Shown in pieces: positions 27,085 through 35,674 of a DNA stretch of 49,242 nt. The position numbers and the translations under genes were made by a program. Every line of letters starts with the position of its first letter. Position 1 is the stretch's first letter. The notes beneath the pieces are model-generated. The model saw only the letters and a program-made list of their open reading frames with translations. It did not search any database and was not told where the DNA came from. The DNA comes from Schwartzia sp. (in: firmicutes) (GTDB taxonomy: Bacteria; Bacillota; Negativicutes; Selenomonadales; Selenomonadaceae), in contig JAFVAI010000035.1 of assembly GCA_017480545.1 (NCBI GenBank), positions 1 to 49,242 of the forward strand, in the 5' to 3' direction.

Positions 27085-27849
27085 ATGGAACGATTGCAAA
27101 AGCTCATCAGCCAAGCGGGCGTCGCCTCCAGGCGCGCGGCGGAGCGGATGATCGAGGAAGGACGCGTGACGGTGGACGGCGTCGTGGCGGCTATCGGCGC
27201 ACAGGCGGACGTGTCGCAGACGATTTGCGTGGACGGAAAGCCGCTCCGACGGGCGGAGGCGCACGTTTATTTTTTGCTGAACAAGCCCAAGGGATATATT
27301 TCGACGGCCAAGGACGAGCGGGGGCGAAAGACGGTGTTGGATCTGTTGCCGGAAGTCCGGGAGCGGATTTATCCGGTGGGAAGGCTCGACAACGGCACGG
27401 AGGGGCTTTTGCTCCTGACGAACGACGGCAATCTGATGAACGGCTTGCTGCATCCGGCGCGCGAAGTATGGAAGACCTACGCGGCGCAGGTGGATGGACT
27501 CTTGGAAAAACGGGAATTGCAGACGCTGAAAAACGGTGTGGCCTTGGAGGACGGCGTTACGGCTCCGGCAAAGGTTCGTGTTCTTGACTGGGATGACCGA
27601 TTGGGCAGGACGAAGTTGGAAATTTCCATTCATGAGGGGAAGAATCGGCAGGTGCGCCGTATGTGCGAGGCGGTCGGCCACAGTGTGCGCTCATTGAAGC
27701 GAACGGAGTTCGCGGGATTGAACCTGTCCGGTGTAAGGCGCGGCGAATATCGGGCACTGACGGCGGAAGAGGTCGCGTATTTGTATGAAGTCGCGGGTTT
27801 GCCTGTCCGTGGTGGACGAAGAAAGGGCGGAGCATGGGAAAAATCCTGA
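27085..27849 (+). CDS. rluB: rRNA pseudouridine synthase, RsuA/RluB family
   Basis: A 254-residue enzyme. The S4 RNA-binding domain is at residues 1-60 (RLQKLISQAGVASRRAAERM). The catalytic domain follows, with the active-site aspartate in VGRLDNGTEGLLLLTNDG near residue 98 and the family motif EGKNRQVRRMCEAVGH near residue 180. It isomerises a uridine in ribosomal RNA; 23S U2605 (RluB) is the likeliest target by family, though RsuA-type 16S activity cannot be excluded by eye. It overlaps the flavoprotein gene by 16 bases. Confidence 0.9.
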   Translation: MERLQKLISQAGVASRRAAERMIEEGRVTVDGVVAAIGAQADVSQTICVDGKPLRRAEAHVYFLLNKPKGYISTAKDERGRKTVLDLLPEVRERIYPVGRLDNGTEGLLLLTNDGNLMNGLLHPAREVWKTYAAQVDGLLEKRELQTLKNGVALEDGVTAPAKVRVLDWDDRLGRTKLEISIHEGKNRQVRRMCEAVGHSVRSLKRTEFAGLNLSGVRRGEYRALTAEEVAYLYEVAGLPVRGGRRKGGAWEKS

Positions 27850-29108
27850 TCCTGGGCGCGGGACCGGCAGGCATGATGGCGGCCATCAAGGCGGCGGAAG
27901 CCGGGGCGCGGGCCATACTGCTGGAAAAAACGGAGCGCGTTGGCAAGAAAATGGCGATTACGGGAAAGGGTCGTTGCAATATGACAAACGCGGCTTCCGT
28001 ACCGGAAATCATCAAGAATATTCCCGGCAACGGCGCGTTCCTGAACAGCGCGCTCCGCGCTTTTGACAACGGGGATGTCATTGCTTTTTTTGAAGGGCAA
28101 GGCGTACCGACGGTCACAGAGCGAGGCGGGCGCGTATTTCCGGCCAGTTCCCGCGCCGCCGACGCGGTGGACGCGATGCTCCGCCGCTTGCACGAGTTGG
28201 ACGTGGAAATCAGGCTGCGGGAGGACGCAAAGACGCTGTCGGTGAGCGACGGCTGTATTCGGGGCGTTCGCCTTTCCTCGGGAAAGGAAATTGTTGCGGA
28301 CGCGGTTATCGTTGCGACAGGTGGCGCATCTTACCCGCGTACCGGTTCCACAGGGGACGGCTTTCGCATGGCGGAGGCAGTCGGCCACACGGTGGAGCCG
28401 CCAACGCCTGCGCTGGTTCCTCTGGAAACGGAGGAGGATTGGCCAAAGGCACTGTCGGGGCTTTCCCTGAAAAATGTCCGCATCCGTCTGTGGTCCGAGG
28501 ATTTGCAGGAAAAGATCGGCGAGGCTTTCGGGGAAATGATGTTTACCCATTTCGGTGTCACGGGCCCAATCGTGCTGACGCTTTCCCGGTCGGCCGCGAT
28601 GCATCTGCGCGCGCATGACGCGCTGCCGATGGAAATCGACCTGAAACCCGCTCTTGACGAAGAGACGTTGGCAAAACGGGTGCAGCGCGATTTTGAGGCT
28701 TATAAAAACAAGCAGGTGAAAAACGCGATGGTCGATCTTTTGCCCGCTCGATTGATTGCGCCGGTATTGGATTTGGCTTTTGTCGACGAGGAAAAGACTG
28801 TGAACCAGATTACGAGGGCGGAGCGGCTTCGCGTCGTGGATACCTTGAAGCGGCTGCCGTTGACGATTGCCCGCACACGGCCCATCGACGAAGCGATTGT
28901 TACAGCGGGCGGCGTTTCGGTCAGGGAACTGAACCCGAAAACGATGGAGTCGAAACTGGTGCGGGGGCTGTATTTCGCCGGGGAGGTCGCCGACGTGGAC
29001 GGCTTCACGGGCGGCTACAATTTGCAGGCCGCCTTTTCCATGGGCGCGGCGGCCGGGACATGGGCGGCGAAAAACTGCGAAATGCGAAGTGTGGAGCGTG
29101 AAGTTTGA
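27834..29108 (+). CDS. NAD(P)/FAD-dependent oxidoreductase, HI0933/YhiN family
   Basis: A 424-residue flavoprotein. The dinucleotide fold opens with ILILGAGPAGMMAAIKAAEAG and is followed by the characteristic GKKMAITGKGRCNMTNA. ATGGASYPRTGSTGDGFRMA near residue 165 and GLYFAGEVADVDGFTGGYNLQ near the end are typical of this family. Its physiological substrate is not established. It overlaps rluB upstream and touches aroA (TGATG), so the rluB-yhiN-aroA-cmk-plsC genes form a tight unit. Confidence 0.92.
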   Translation: MGKILILGAGPAGMMAAIKAAEAGARAILLEKTERVGKKMAITGKGRCNMTNAASVPEIIKNIPGNGAFLNSALRAFDNGDVIAFFEGQGVPTVTERGGRVFPASSRAADAVDAMLRRLHELDVEIRLREDAKTLSVSDGCIRGVRLSSGKEIVADAVIVATGGASYPRTGSTGDGFRMAEAVGHTVEPPTPALVPLETEEDWPKALSGLSLKNVRIRLWSEDLQEKIGEAFGEMMFTHFGVTGPIVLTLSRSAAMHLRAHDALPMEIDLKPALDEETLAKRVQRDFEAYKNKQVKNAMVDLLPARLIAPVLDLAFVDEEKTVNQITRAERLRVVDTLKRLPLTIARTRPIDEAIVTAGGVSVRELNPKTMESKLVRGLYFAGEVADVDGFTGGYNLQAAFSMGAAAGTWAAKNCEMRSVEREV

Positions 29109-30415
29109 TGGAGCAGCAAAATGCAAAGGAAATAACGCGGGTCGTCGGCGGCCTTCGGGGTGAAATCGAGATTCCGGGCGACAAGTCCGTTTCCCATCGG
29201 AGCGTGATGCTGGCCGGGCTCTGCGATACGCCCGTGCGCATTTCGAATTATTTGCACGCGGCGGATTGCCTTTCGACGGCGGCGGCGATGGAGGCGTTGG
29301 GCGTTTCCGTGCGTTGGTCGGACGATACGACGCTCACCGTGACAGGGCGAGGGTTTGACGGGCTGACTGAACCGGCGGGAATCCTCGACGCGGGGGATTC
29401 CGGCACGATGCTCCGCTTGATGATGGGACTGCTGGCGCCGCAGCCGTTCCTTTCGACCTTTACGGGTGACGCGGCGCTTTATCGCCGCCCGATGGGGCGC
29501 GTGATTGCCCCGCTTTCGGAGATGGGCGCACGGATTGCCGGGCGCGCGGGCGGGAAATATTTGCCGATTACGATTTTGCCCGCCGAACAGAAGCTGCATG
29601 GAATTCAATACAAAATGCCGATGGCCAGCGCACAGGTGAAATCGGCAATCCTGCTCGCGGGATTACGCGCCGAGGGAGAAACGATGGTCGTGGAGCCGTA
29701 TCCATCCCGTGACCATACGGAGCGCATGCTTCGAGCCTTCGGCGTGGAGATACGGCAGGACGGCACCCGTGTGGCCTGTCGGGCGGCGAGGAAGCTGTCA
29801 GCGCCTGACCGCATCGACGTGCCGGGGGATATCAGCTCGGCGGCGTTTTGGCTTGTCGCGGCCTCCGTCATTCCGGGCAGTGACCTCCTGCTGAAGGGCG
29901 TCGGCGTCAATCCAACGCGCACAGGTGTCCTCGATGTCCTGAGGGACATGGGGGCGCATATTGAACGACTGCATGAGCGGGAGAGCGGCGGCGAGCCTAT
30001 CGCGGATATCCGCGTCCGTTCGGCGAAACTGCATGGCGTTTCTTTCGGCGGAGCAATCATTCCGAGGCTTATTGATGAAATTCCCATCTTAGCGGTGGCG
30101 GCGCTTTTTGCTGACGGCGACACGAAAATCACGGGCGCGGAAGAGCTTCGTGTCAAAGAAACCAACCGCTTGCATGCGGTCGCCGCCGAATACAACAAAC
30201 TCGCGCCTTGCGTTGAGGAATTGGCGGACGGGCTCGTGATTCGCGGCGGCGCGAAGATTCATCACGCGGAATGTTTTTCCTATGACGACCATCGCATGGC
30301 GATGTCGCTGGCGGTCGCGGGCGCTGCGGGAGACGGTGTGACGATCGAAAATCCGGAATGTGTGGATATTTCGTATCCGGCGTTTTATAAAACCATGTTG
30401 GATTTGCAAAGATGA
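29108..30415 (+). CDS. aroA: 3-phosphoshikimate 1-carboxyvinyltransferase (EPSP synthase)
   Basis: A 435-residue enzyme that joins phosphoenolpyruvate to shikimate-3-phosphate in aromatic amino-acid synthesis. Motifs: IPGDKSVSHRSVMLAGL near residue 20, LDAGDSGTMLRLMMGLLA near residue 97, the phosphate-binding YRRPMGRVIAPL, SAQVKSAILLAGL, and the C-terminal KETNRLHAVAAEYNKL and DDHRMAMSLAVAG. The ATG at 29108 shares one base with the preceding stop. The alanine/glycine at the 96-100 loop reads SGTM, which I cannot assign to a glyphosate class by eye. Confidence 0.96.
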   Translation: MEQQNAKEITRVVGGLRGEIEIPGDKSVSHRSVMLAGLCDTPVRISNYLHAADCLSTAAAMEALGVSVRWSDDTTLTVTGRGFDGLTEPAGILDAGDSGTMLRLMMGLLAPQPFLSTFTGDAALYRRPMGRVIAPLSEMGARIAGRAGGKYLPITILPAEQKLHGIQYKMPMASAQVKSAILLAGLRAEGETMVVEPYPSRDHTERMLRAFGVEIRQDGTRVACRAARKLSAPDRIDVPGDISSAAFWLVAASVIPGSDLLLKGVGVNPTRTGVLDVLRDMGAHIERLHERESGGEPIADIRVRSAKLHGVSFGGAIIPRLIDEIPILAVAALFADGDTKITGAEELRVKETNRLHAVAAEYNKLAPCVEELADGLVIRGGAKIHHAECFSYDDHRMAMSLAVAGAAGDGVTIENPECVDISYPAFYKTMLDLQR

Positions 30416-30442
30416 GAATGAGCATATTTGGGGGAAAGCGGC

Positions 30443-31105
30443 ATGAAAAAAACGGTGGCCATTGACGGACCTGCGGGCGCGGGCAAGAGCACAGTCGCGA
30501 AGCTGGCGGCGAAAAAGCTCGGCTATATTTATATCGACACGGGGGCGATGTATCGCGCGGCCGCATGGAAGATGCTCGAATCGGGAGCGGAGCCGACGGA
30601 CGAGAATATCGTCGGTGTTGCTGAAAAGCTCGATGTCAGTCTGCGCTTCGCGGGGGACAGTGTCCGGGTTTTTGCGGATGATACGGACGTAACGGAAGCG
30701 ATTCGTACGCCTGAGGTCACGGCGCTCGTCTCAAAAGTGGCGCAGATCGGCCCGGTGCGCACAAAAATGGTGCAGCTGCAGCGAAAAATGGCCAAGGATG
30801 GCGGCGTTGTGATGGACGGACGGGATATCGCCTCCAATGTATTGCCAAATGCTGACGTGAAAATCTATCTGACCGCTTCGATTGAGGAACGGGCGCTTCG
30901 CCGTTGGAAGGAAATGAAAGCGAAGGGTTACGAGGAACCGATGGAAGCATTGAAGGACGAGATTGCCGCCCGGGACAAGGCAGACAGCGAGAGATCCATT
31001 TCGCCGTTGGTGCGTGTGCCGGAGGCGACACTGCTCGACACGACGGGCATGACAATCGAAGAAGTCGTCCGGACGGTCATGGAATTGTGCGGTGAAGGAC
31101 AATGA
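30443..31105 (+). CDS. cmk: Cytidylate kinase
   Basis: A 220-residue nucleoside monophosphate kinase phosphorylating CMP and dCMP. The P-loop GPAGAGKSTVAK is at residues 8-19, IYIDTGAMYRAAAW follows, the CMP-binding MDGRDIASNVLPNADVKIYL is near residue 130, and the lid region carries RDKADSERSISPL. Start: ATG at 30443 behind GGGGGAAAG. The stop overlaps the acyltransferase start (ATGA). Confidence 0.96.
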   Translation: MKKTVAIDGPAGAGKSTVAKLAAKKLGYIYIDTGAMYRAAAWKMLESGAEPTDENIVGVAEKLDVSLRFAGDSVRVFADDTDVTEAIRTPEVTALVSKVAQIGPVRTKMVQLQRKMAKDGGVVMDGRDIASNVLPNADVKIYLTASIEERALRRWKEMKAKGYEEPMEALKDEIAARDKADSERSISPLVRVPEATLLDTTGMTIEEVVRTVMELCGEGQ

Positions 31106-31680
31106 TTTTGTATCGGATTCTCCACACCGTTTTTCCTTTGTTCTTCCGACTGTTGGGCGCCAAGCATCGCGGCGCGGACAATCTGCCGCCGGAGGGCGGC
31201 GTGATTGTCGCGGCGAATCATTTGAGCAACTGGGATCCTCCGTTTCTCGCCAGCTTTTTGGCACGTCCCGTTGGCTATATGGCGAAACAGGAACTATTTG
31301 AAATCCCCATTTTCGGCACGGTGATCCGTTGGCTGTTCGCGTTTCCCGTGCGGCGCGGCGCTGCCGACCGTTCGGCGGTCAAGGCGGCTGTCAAGGAGCT
31401 TCGTGAGGGCCGCTGCGTCGGAATTTTCCCGGAAGGGACGCGGAGCAAGGACGGCGAAATCCATCATTTCGGCGCGGGTGTCGCGCTGTTGGCGGCGATG
31501 AGCGGCTCTCCCGTTGTTCCAACGGCAATCAGCGGCACGGATAAAATGAGGGGCCTCAGAGTCGTTTACGGAGAGCCGATGCGTTTTGAGGGGAAATCGG
31601 ACCGCGCGGCTCTGGACGCGTTTTCGGAAAAGCTTCGCGAGAAAATCGTAAACTTGAAAGAAGAGTGCGAAAAAGAATAA
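31102..31680 (+). CDS. plsC: 1-acyl-sn-glycerol-3-phosphate acyltransferase (PlsC family)
   Basis: A 192-residue membrane-associated acyltransferase making phosphatidic acid. The catalytic HX4D is in AANHLSNWDPPF near residue 43, the substrate motif FPEGTRSKDG near residue 110, and VPTAISGTDK near residue 140. The hydrophobic N-terminus (LYRILHTVFPLFFRLL) likely lies in the membrane. The cmk-plsC pairing is common in Firmicutes. It ends the unit; no clear terminator is seen, and a promoter-like site follows at 31715. Confidence 0.94.
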   Translation: MILYRILHTVFPLFFRLLGAKHRGADNLPPEGGVIVAANHLSNWDPPFLASFLARPVGYMAKQELFEIPIFGTVIRWLFAFPVRRGAADRSAVKAAVKELREGRCVGIFPEGTRSKDGEIHHFGAGVALLAAMSGSPVVPTAISGTDKMRGLRVVYGEPMRFEGKSDRAALDAFSEKLREKIVNLKEECEKE

Positions 31681-31714
31681 GGCGCGGGGCTGTGGCAACG
31701 GATTGGCTGATTTG

Positions 31715-31743
31715 TTGCTTTTTTGCCCGCCTTTTCATACAAT
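31715..31743 (+). promoter_or_regulatory. Promoter ahead of the 86-aa gene and cysS
   Basis: TTGCTT (31715-31720), a 17-base spacer and TACAAT (31738-31743). The predicted transcript would begin within or just before the small inverted-repeat element at 31751. Confidence 0.5.
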
Positions 31744-31750
31744 ACAGCAA

Positions 31751-31803
31751 GGAATCGCTGAACAAATCCCGCTAAGTTATGACAGGGCAGGTTGAGTGAT
31801 TCC
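31751..31803. repeat. 53-base element with imperfect 13-bp terminal inverted repeats
   Basis: GGAATCGCTGAAC (31751-31763) and GTTGAGTGATTCC (31791-31803) are inverted copies with 11 of 13 matches. The left end matches the left end of the larger element at 35360 over about 20 of 23 bases (AGGAATCGCTGAAC... compared with AGGAAACGCCGAAC...). This suggests a short, internally deleted member of the same non-autonomous repeat family. No target duplication is visible. Confidence 0.5.
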
Positions 31804-31840
31804 GGAAATATCGGTGAAGTTTCGGCAAAGGAGAATTTGC

Positions 31841-32101
31841 ATGGACAGGATTAATCGCATCAACGAGGCAGGCACGGCGTACCTGATCGCTGAGACGGAT
31901 TTGAATTCAATTCGCCTGATGGGCGCCGTCGGCCGCAAGTACAAGGCCGCAAAGGAAACGGCGGAGGCGGCGCGGGACAATCTCGTCGCCGTATTCAAGG
32001 AAAGCGGCTATACACTGGACGAGCTGGCGGCGCTGCGGATGCCGGACGGCAGCCCGGCGTTGGGCTATGGGATTTTGGACGTTTTGAAGAACGAGGTGTA
32101 A
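31841..32101 (+). CDS. Small protein of unknown function upstream of cysS
   Basis: An 86-residue soluble protein, largely helical, with several charged stretches (RINRINEAGTAYLIAE, RKYKAAKETAEAARDNLVAV). No signal peptide, cysteine pair or known catalytic motif is visible. The ATG at 31841 follows AAAGGAG. It ends 8 bases before cysS, so the two are probably cotranscribed from the site at 31715. I do not recognise a family. Confidence 0.75.
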   Translation: MDRINRINEAGTAYLIAETDLNSIRLMGAVGRKYKAAKETAEAARDNLVAVFKESGYTLDELAALRMPDGSPALGYGILDVLKNEV

Positions 32102-32109
32102 GGAAAGCG

Positions 32110-33537
32110 ATGGCAATGGAAATTAAAGTTTACAATACGATGACACGGCGAAAGGAGACGTTTTCGCCGTTGGAGGCGGGGAAGGTCGGCATCTACGTTT
32201 GCGGTGTCACGCCGTACAACGATCCGCATATCGGCAACGCGCGCCCGTTTGTGACATGGGACGTGATTCGCCGCTTTTTCGCGAAGTGCGGCTACACGGT
32301 GCGCTATATCCAGAATTTTACGGACGTGGATGACAAGATCATCCGCACGGCGAATGAGCGCGGCGTGACGTGGAAGGACGTGGCGGATCGGTATATCGAC
32401 GCGTATTTCCGCGTGATGGACGAGTTGAACGTGCGACGCGCCGACGTGTACCCGCGGGTGTCGGAGACGATCCCGGAAATCATCGGGATGGTGCAGGGGC
32501 TTGTGGAGAAGGGTTTCGCATACGAACTGGAAGGGGACGTTTATTACAGCGTCGAGGCGTTCAAGGACTATGGCAAGCTCAGTGGGCGCAATCTTGACGA
32601 TATGATGGCGGGCGCGCGGGTCGAGGTGGACGTGCGGAAAAAGAACCCGATGGACTTCGCGCTCTGGAAGGCTGCGAAGCCGGGCGAGCCGTATTGGGAC
32701 AGCCCGTGGGGCAAGGGGCGCCCCGGCTGGCACATCGAGTGCTCGACTATGTCGCTAAAGTATCTCGGCAAGACTTTCGACTTCCACGGCGGCGGCAGCG
32801 ATTTGATTTTCCCACACCATGAGAACGAGATCGCCCAGTCGCTGGCGTATTGCGGCGGCTCGGACTGCTTCGCCCGCTATTGGGTGCATAACGGCTTTAT
32901 CACTATCCACGGGGACAAGATGAGCAAGTCGGAGAACAATTTTTTCACGGTGGCGGAGATTCTCGAAAAATATCCGGGCGAAGTGGTACGGTTTTTCATT
33001 TTGCAGACCCATTACCGCAGCCCGCTGGATTTCAGCGACGAACGATTGAGGGATGCGCAGGCGGGGCTTTCGCGCCTCGCCAACGCGAAAGAAAATCTCG
33101 ATGCCCTTTCATCGCGGGAGGGCGGCGCGGACACGGCGGCAGAGCTCGCGGCAAGCGCGGAAGCGGCACGGGATGCTTTTTTCGACGCGATGGCGGACGA
33201 CTTCAATACCGCATTGGCAATCAGCCATTTGTTCGCGGTGGCGAAGGATGTCAATGTCTATTACAACGAGGTCGAGAACCACGGCAAGCCTTTCGACGCG
33301 AAAAATTTCGCCCGCGTCCGGGCGGTGTTCGCTGATATGGCGGAGATTGTCGGCATTTTGGAAAAGTCGGCGGCGAAGAGCGACGAGGACGCGGAAATTG
33401 ATGCGCTAGTGGAGGCGCGCCTTGCCGCGCGCAAGGCGAAGAACTGGGCGCGGGCGGACGAGATCCGCGACAGCCTGAAAGCGCGGGGCATCGTCCTGGA
33501 GGATTCCGCGACGGGTACGCGGTGGAAGCGCGCATGA
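32110..33537 (+). CDS. cysS: Cysteinyl-tRNA synthetase
   Basis: A 475-residue class I aminoacyl-tRNA synthetase. The HIGH-type motif is in YNDPHIGNARPFV near residue 40, after the zinc/cysteine-binding YVCGVTPY. The second part, WHIECSTMSLKYLG and FPHHENEIAQS, supplies the other zinc ligands, and KMSKS appears as GDKMSKSENNFF near residue 270. Length is normal. The stop overlaps the mrnC start (ATGA), the usual Firmicutes arrangement. Confidence 0.97.
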   Translation: MAMEIKVYNTMTRRKETFSPLEAGKVGIYVCGVTPYNDPHIGNARPFVTWDVIRRFFAKCGYTVRYIQNFTDVDDKIIRTANERGVTWKDVADRYIDAYFRVMDELNVRRADVYPRVSETIPEIIGMVQGLVEKGFAYELEGDVYYSVEAFKDYGKLSGRNLDDMMAGARVEVDVRKKNPMDFALWKAAKPGEPYWDSPWGKGRPGWHIECSTMSLKYLGKTFDFHGGGSDLIFPHHENEIAQSLAYCGGSDCFARYWVHNGFITIHGDKMSKSENNFFTVAEILEKYPGEVVRFFILQTHYRSPLDFSDERLRDAQAGLSRLANAKENLDALSSREGGADTAAELAASAEAARDAFFDAMADDFNTALAISHLFAVAKDVNVYYNEVENHGKPFDAKNFARVRAVFADMAEIVGILEKSAAKSDEDAEIDALVEARLAARKAKNWARADEIRDSLKARGIVLEDSATGTRWKRA

Positions 33538-34028
33538 AGTTTCGGGAGCGGCAAAAAATCGCGGCGACGGCTTTCGAGACGGACGAAGCGGGGCGGCTCA
33601 TCGAGAAGTTCGACGAGGCCAATCCGGAGACGTTGCCGCCGTTGGTGTTGGCGTATGTCGGCGACGCGGTGTTTCATCTGTATGTGCGCAGGCGGCTTCT
33701 TTCTTATGTACAGTCGCCTGTGGACGTTGTGAGCCAGTTTGGCGCAAAAATCGTGTCGGCGGTTTGCCAATCGCACGCCTATGAAAAAATCGAGCCGATG
33801 CTGACGGAAGAAGAAACGGCGATTTTTCGGCGCGGACGGAATGCGCACAGCCGTACGCCCCATTCGGCAACGGTGCGGGAATACCATATCAGCACAGGAT
33901 TCGAGGCACTTTTGGGGATGCTCTACTTGAAAAGCGAAACGGGACGCTTGCGTGAGATTTTGGAGGCGGCATTCCGAACCATCGCGGAGGAAATAGCGAA
34001 CAGCGTTGAAACCAAGAAGATTGGATGA
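33534..34028 (+). CDS. mrnC: Mini-ribonuclease III
   Basis: A 164-residue RNase III catalytic-domain protein without a dsRNA-binding domain, which matures 23S rRNA in Firmicutes. The family motif VLAYVGDAVFHLYVRRRLL is near residue 36; RRGRNAHSRTPHSATVREY and STGFEALLGMLYL complete the active site region. The ATG at 33534 overlaps the cysS stop. In many Firmicutes thyX and rlmB follow directly; here about 1.6 kb with other material separates them. Confidence 0.95.
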   Translation: MKFRERQKIAATAFETDEAGRLIEKFDEANPETLPPLVLAYVGDAVFHLYVRRRLLSYVQSPVDVVSQFGAKIVSAVCQSHAYEKIEPMLTEEETAIFRRGRNAHSRTPHSATVREYHISTGFEALLGMLYLKSETGRLREILEAAFRTIAEEIANSVETKKIG

Positions 34029-34044
34029 TGAGGAAGGAGGCGGC

Positions 34045-34248
34045 GTGAGCAGCAAAACGGGCGGGCAATCTGTCGAGCCGAAAATTGCGGAATGCCTTTT
34101 CGCCGATGATGAACATTGGATGGTCACAATAAAGCATGGCGATTTTTCGACGGCGAAACGCCGACAAAAAAGCCCCTATCCGCATTTTGCAAAGGATAGG
34201 GGCTTATACTTATCTCGGGTCAAAATTTTATTTGAAATTTTGGTCTGA
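34045..34248 (+). CDS. Possible truncated gene with strong ribosome site
   Basis: A 67-codon frame starting at GTG, with AAGGAGG 5 bases upstream, the best Shine-Dalgarno in its neighbourhood. The first 40 residues (SSKTGGQSVEPKIAECLFAD) look like a genuine soluble protein. The rest is translated from the terminator hairpin at 34170-34205, which is unlikely to be original coding sequence. I read it as the surviving start of a gene whose remainder was lost, or as a spurious frame. Confidence 0.35.
   Translation: MSSKTGGQSVEPKIAECLFADDEHWMVTIKHGDFSTAKRRQKSPYPHFAKDRGLYLSRVKILFEILV
34170..34205 (-). terminator. Terminator of the exported-protein gene
   Basis: A perfect 12-bp stem (34170-34181 with 34194-34205, GCCCCTATCC type). 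On the - strand it is followed by TTTTTT, so it ends transcription of the gene at 34257-35195. It can also stop + strand transcription from mrnC, though without a long T-run. Confidence 0.85.
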
Positions 34249-34256
34249 GATGCGTA

Positions 34257-35195
34257 TTATTTTCCTTGGCTTGATGCCACGGCCTCGTGCTGCAGGTCGG
34301 ACAGGATATTATTCGTCACCGGAGCGGCTTTCGTTTCCGGACGCATCACCGGATTTTCGACATCCTTCGTCATCTGGGTGAAATAGACCTGAAGATTGCA
34401 ATAATAGCCGACGGCGTTCAGAAACGCCTTGTTGTCATCCGAGAGCGTCACCTCGCCTTGATAGCTGCCCTCCAAAAGTGCCTGCGCGTACTGCTGCATG
34501 ACTTTCGTGAGATCGACATAGGCGGTGAGCGTTTCCTTCGTCTGCTCGTCCACCACCCATGCCACCGTCGGCGCCGTCTTCTCCAAGGCCCGGGCCAGAT
34601 ACTCGGCGTACTGCTTCTGCTCCTCTGTGCCTTCCTGCGCGTCGGCGCATTCCCGCATCATTTCCGCCATCTTCGCGCCGTCCAGCGTGACGCGCATTGA
34701 TTGCTGCCCCGGCAGGCTGTCCAGCATCGCGACCGATTGCACGGCGTCGGTGTTATGGGCCAGCAGCTTGAGATCGTCCGTGGCCAGCATCTTCAAAATC
34801 CAGAGAGGTGCGCCCAGAAAGTCCTCGCGGCTCCAACTTCCGTTGCGATAACCGTACAGAGAAATCTTATCCGTCCCCGACTCGATGAACGCGGGGAAAC
34901 TCACATGGCTCGTCTTGCCCGTGGAGAGATCCGTGTGCATCCAGTTGATCGTGCCCTTCGCCAAAAAAGAGCCGTTGGCATGCAGCACGGCGGCGAATTC
35001 CGTGTCGGCGCGGAGCGACGGCCCATAGAGAATCACACGCACCTGTGCGTCCCTTTCCGTTTTCTCTTTCGCGAAATATGCCGAGCGAAACGTCTCCATG
35101 CCGCTCATCGGGGCCGCCGTCGCCGGCATCGCCCCGCCAAGCAACGCAAGAGAAGCAAGCACGGATAAAACCTTCCTTGTTTTTGTCATTTTCAT
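34257..35195 (-). CDS. Exported protein of unknown function
   Basis: A 312-residue protein with a clear signal peptide (KMTKTRK basic start, VLASLALLGG core, AAA cleavage near residue 28), so it is periplasmic or surface-located. There is no lipobox cysteine. The mature part is mixed alpha/beta with segments such as VRVILYGPSLRADTEFAAVL and LTAYVDLTKVMQQYAQALL. Its alternating hydrophobic strands early and helices late recall periplasmic lipoprotein-carrier-like folds, but I cannot assign a family. Start: ATG at 35195 behind AGAAAGGGA. Transcribed alone and against its neighbours. Confidence 0.8.
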   Translation of the reverse strand: MKMTKTRKVLSVLASLALLGGAMPATAAPMSGMETFRSAYFAKEKTERDAQVRVILYGPSLRADTEFAAVLHANGSFLAKGTINWMHTDLSTGKTSHVSFPAFIESGTDKISLYGYRNGSWSREDFLGAPLWILKMLATDDLKLLAHNTDAVQSVAMLDSLPGQQSMRVTLDGAKMAEMMRECADAQEGTEEQKQYAEYLARALEKTAPTVAWVVDEQTKETLTAYVDLTKVMQQYAQALLEGSYQGEVTLSDDNKAFLNAVGYYCNLQVYFTQMTKDVENPVMRPETKAAPVTNNILSDLQHEAVASSQGK

Positions 35196-35359
35196 CGTCC
35201 CTTTCTGTTCAAGAACTCGTATTCCCACTCGATTATACCCCCTGCCCACGCTTCATGCAATCCCCGTGCGTTCGAGCCGCTTTTTCCCAAACAAGCCCCT
35301 CCGCACATCATTCGTTATCTTGATATGGCATGAAACGTGGATTTCATGTATAATATAAA

Positions 35360-35539
35360 GGAAACGCCGAACAAGTCCCGCCGCGAAACAGTCCACCGGA
35401 CTGTTTCGCTACCGGGTCTTTTTCCGTCATGCCGCGTCAGATGCCGTTCGACGTAACGATGCTACGCCTTCACGCCATCTTCCTTGCTTGACGAAAAAAT
35501 CCCTCGGCAGGGCCACGACTTGGCTTATTCGTCGTTTCC
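35360..35539. repeat. 180-base MITE-like element
   Basis: Starts with GGAAACGCCGAACAAG (35360-35375) and ends with the inverted copy (35524-35539; 14 of 16 match). The sequence is flanked by TAAA on both sides (35356-35359 and 35540-35543), a possible 4-base target duplication. Inside is a 10-bp hairpin (35385-35394 with 35398-35407) and a second inverted pair around TTTTTCCGTCA and TGACGAAAAA. No gene is present. The left end is shared with the element at 31751. Confidence 0.6.
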
Positions 35540-35674
35540 TAAAGAAAAATCAAGCCAGAATATTTTTATCTGCCTGCGAGTGTCGACGGGACCCCAATTT
35601 CAACTTGATGGGTTGGAAAAATAGATCAAATCGGAGTTGCATCGTCAGGAATGACGAACATTCAGGAGGTTTTT

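Noticed and set aside
35385..35407. Possible intrinsic terminator (10-bp hairpin) behind the exported-protein gene
   Set aside because: It lies upstream of that gene on its strand and is inside the inverted-repeat element, so it is listed as part of the element.
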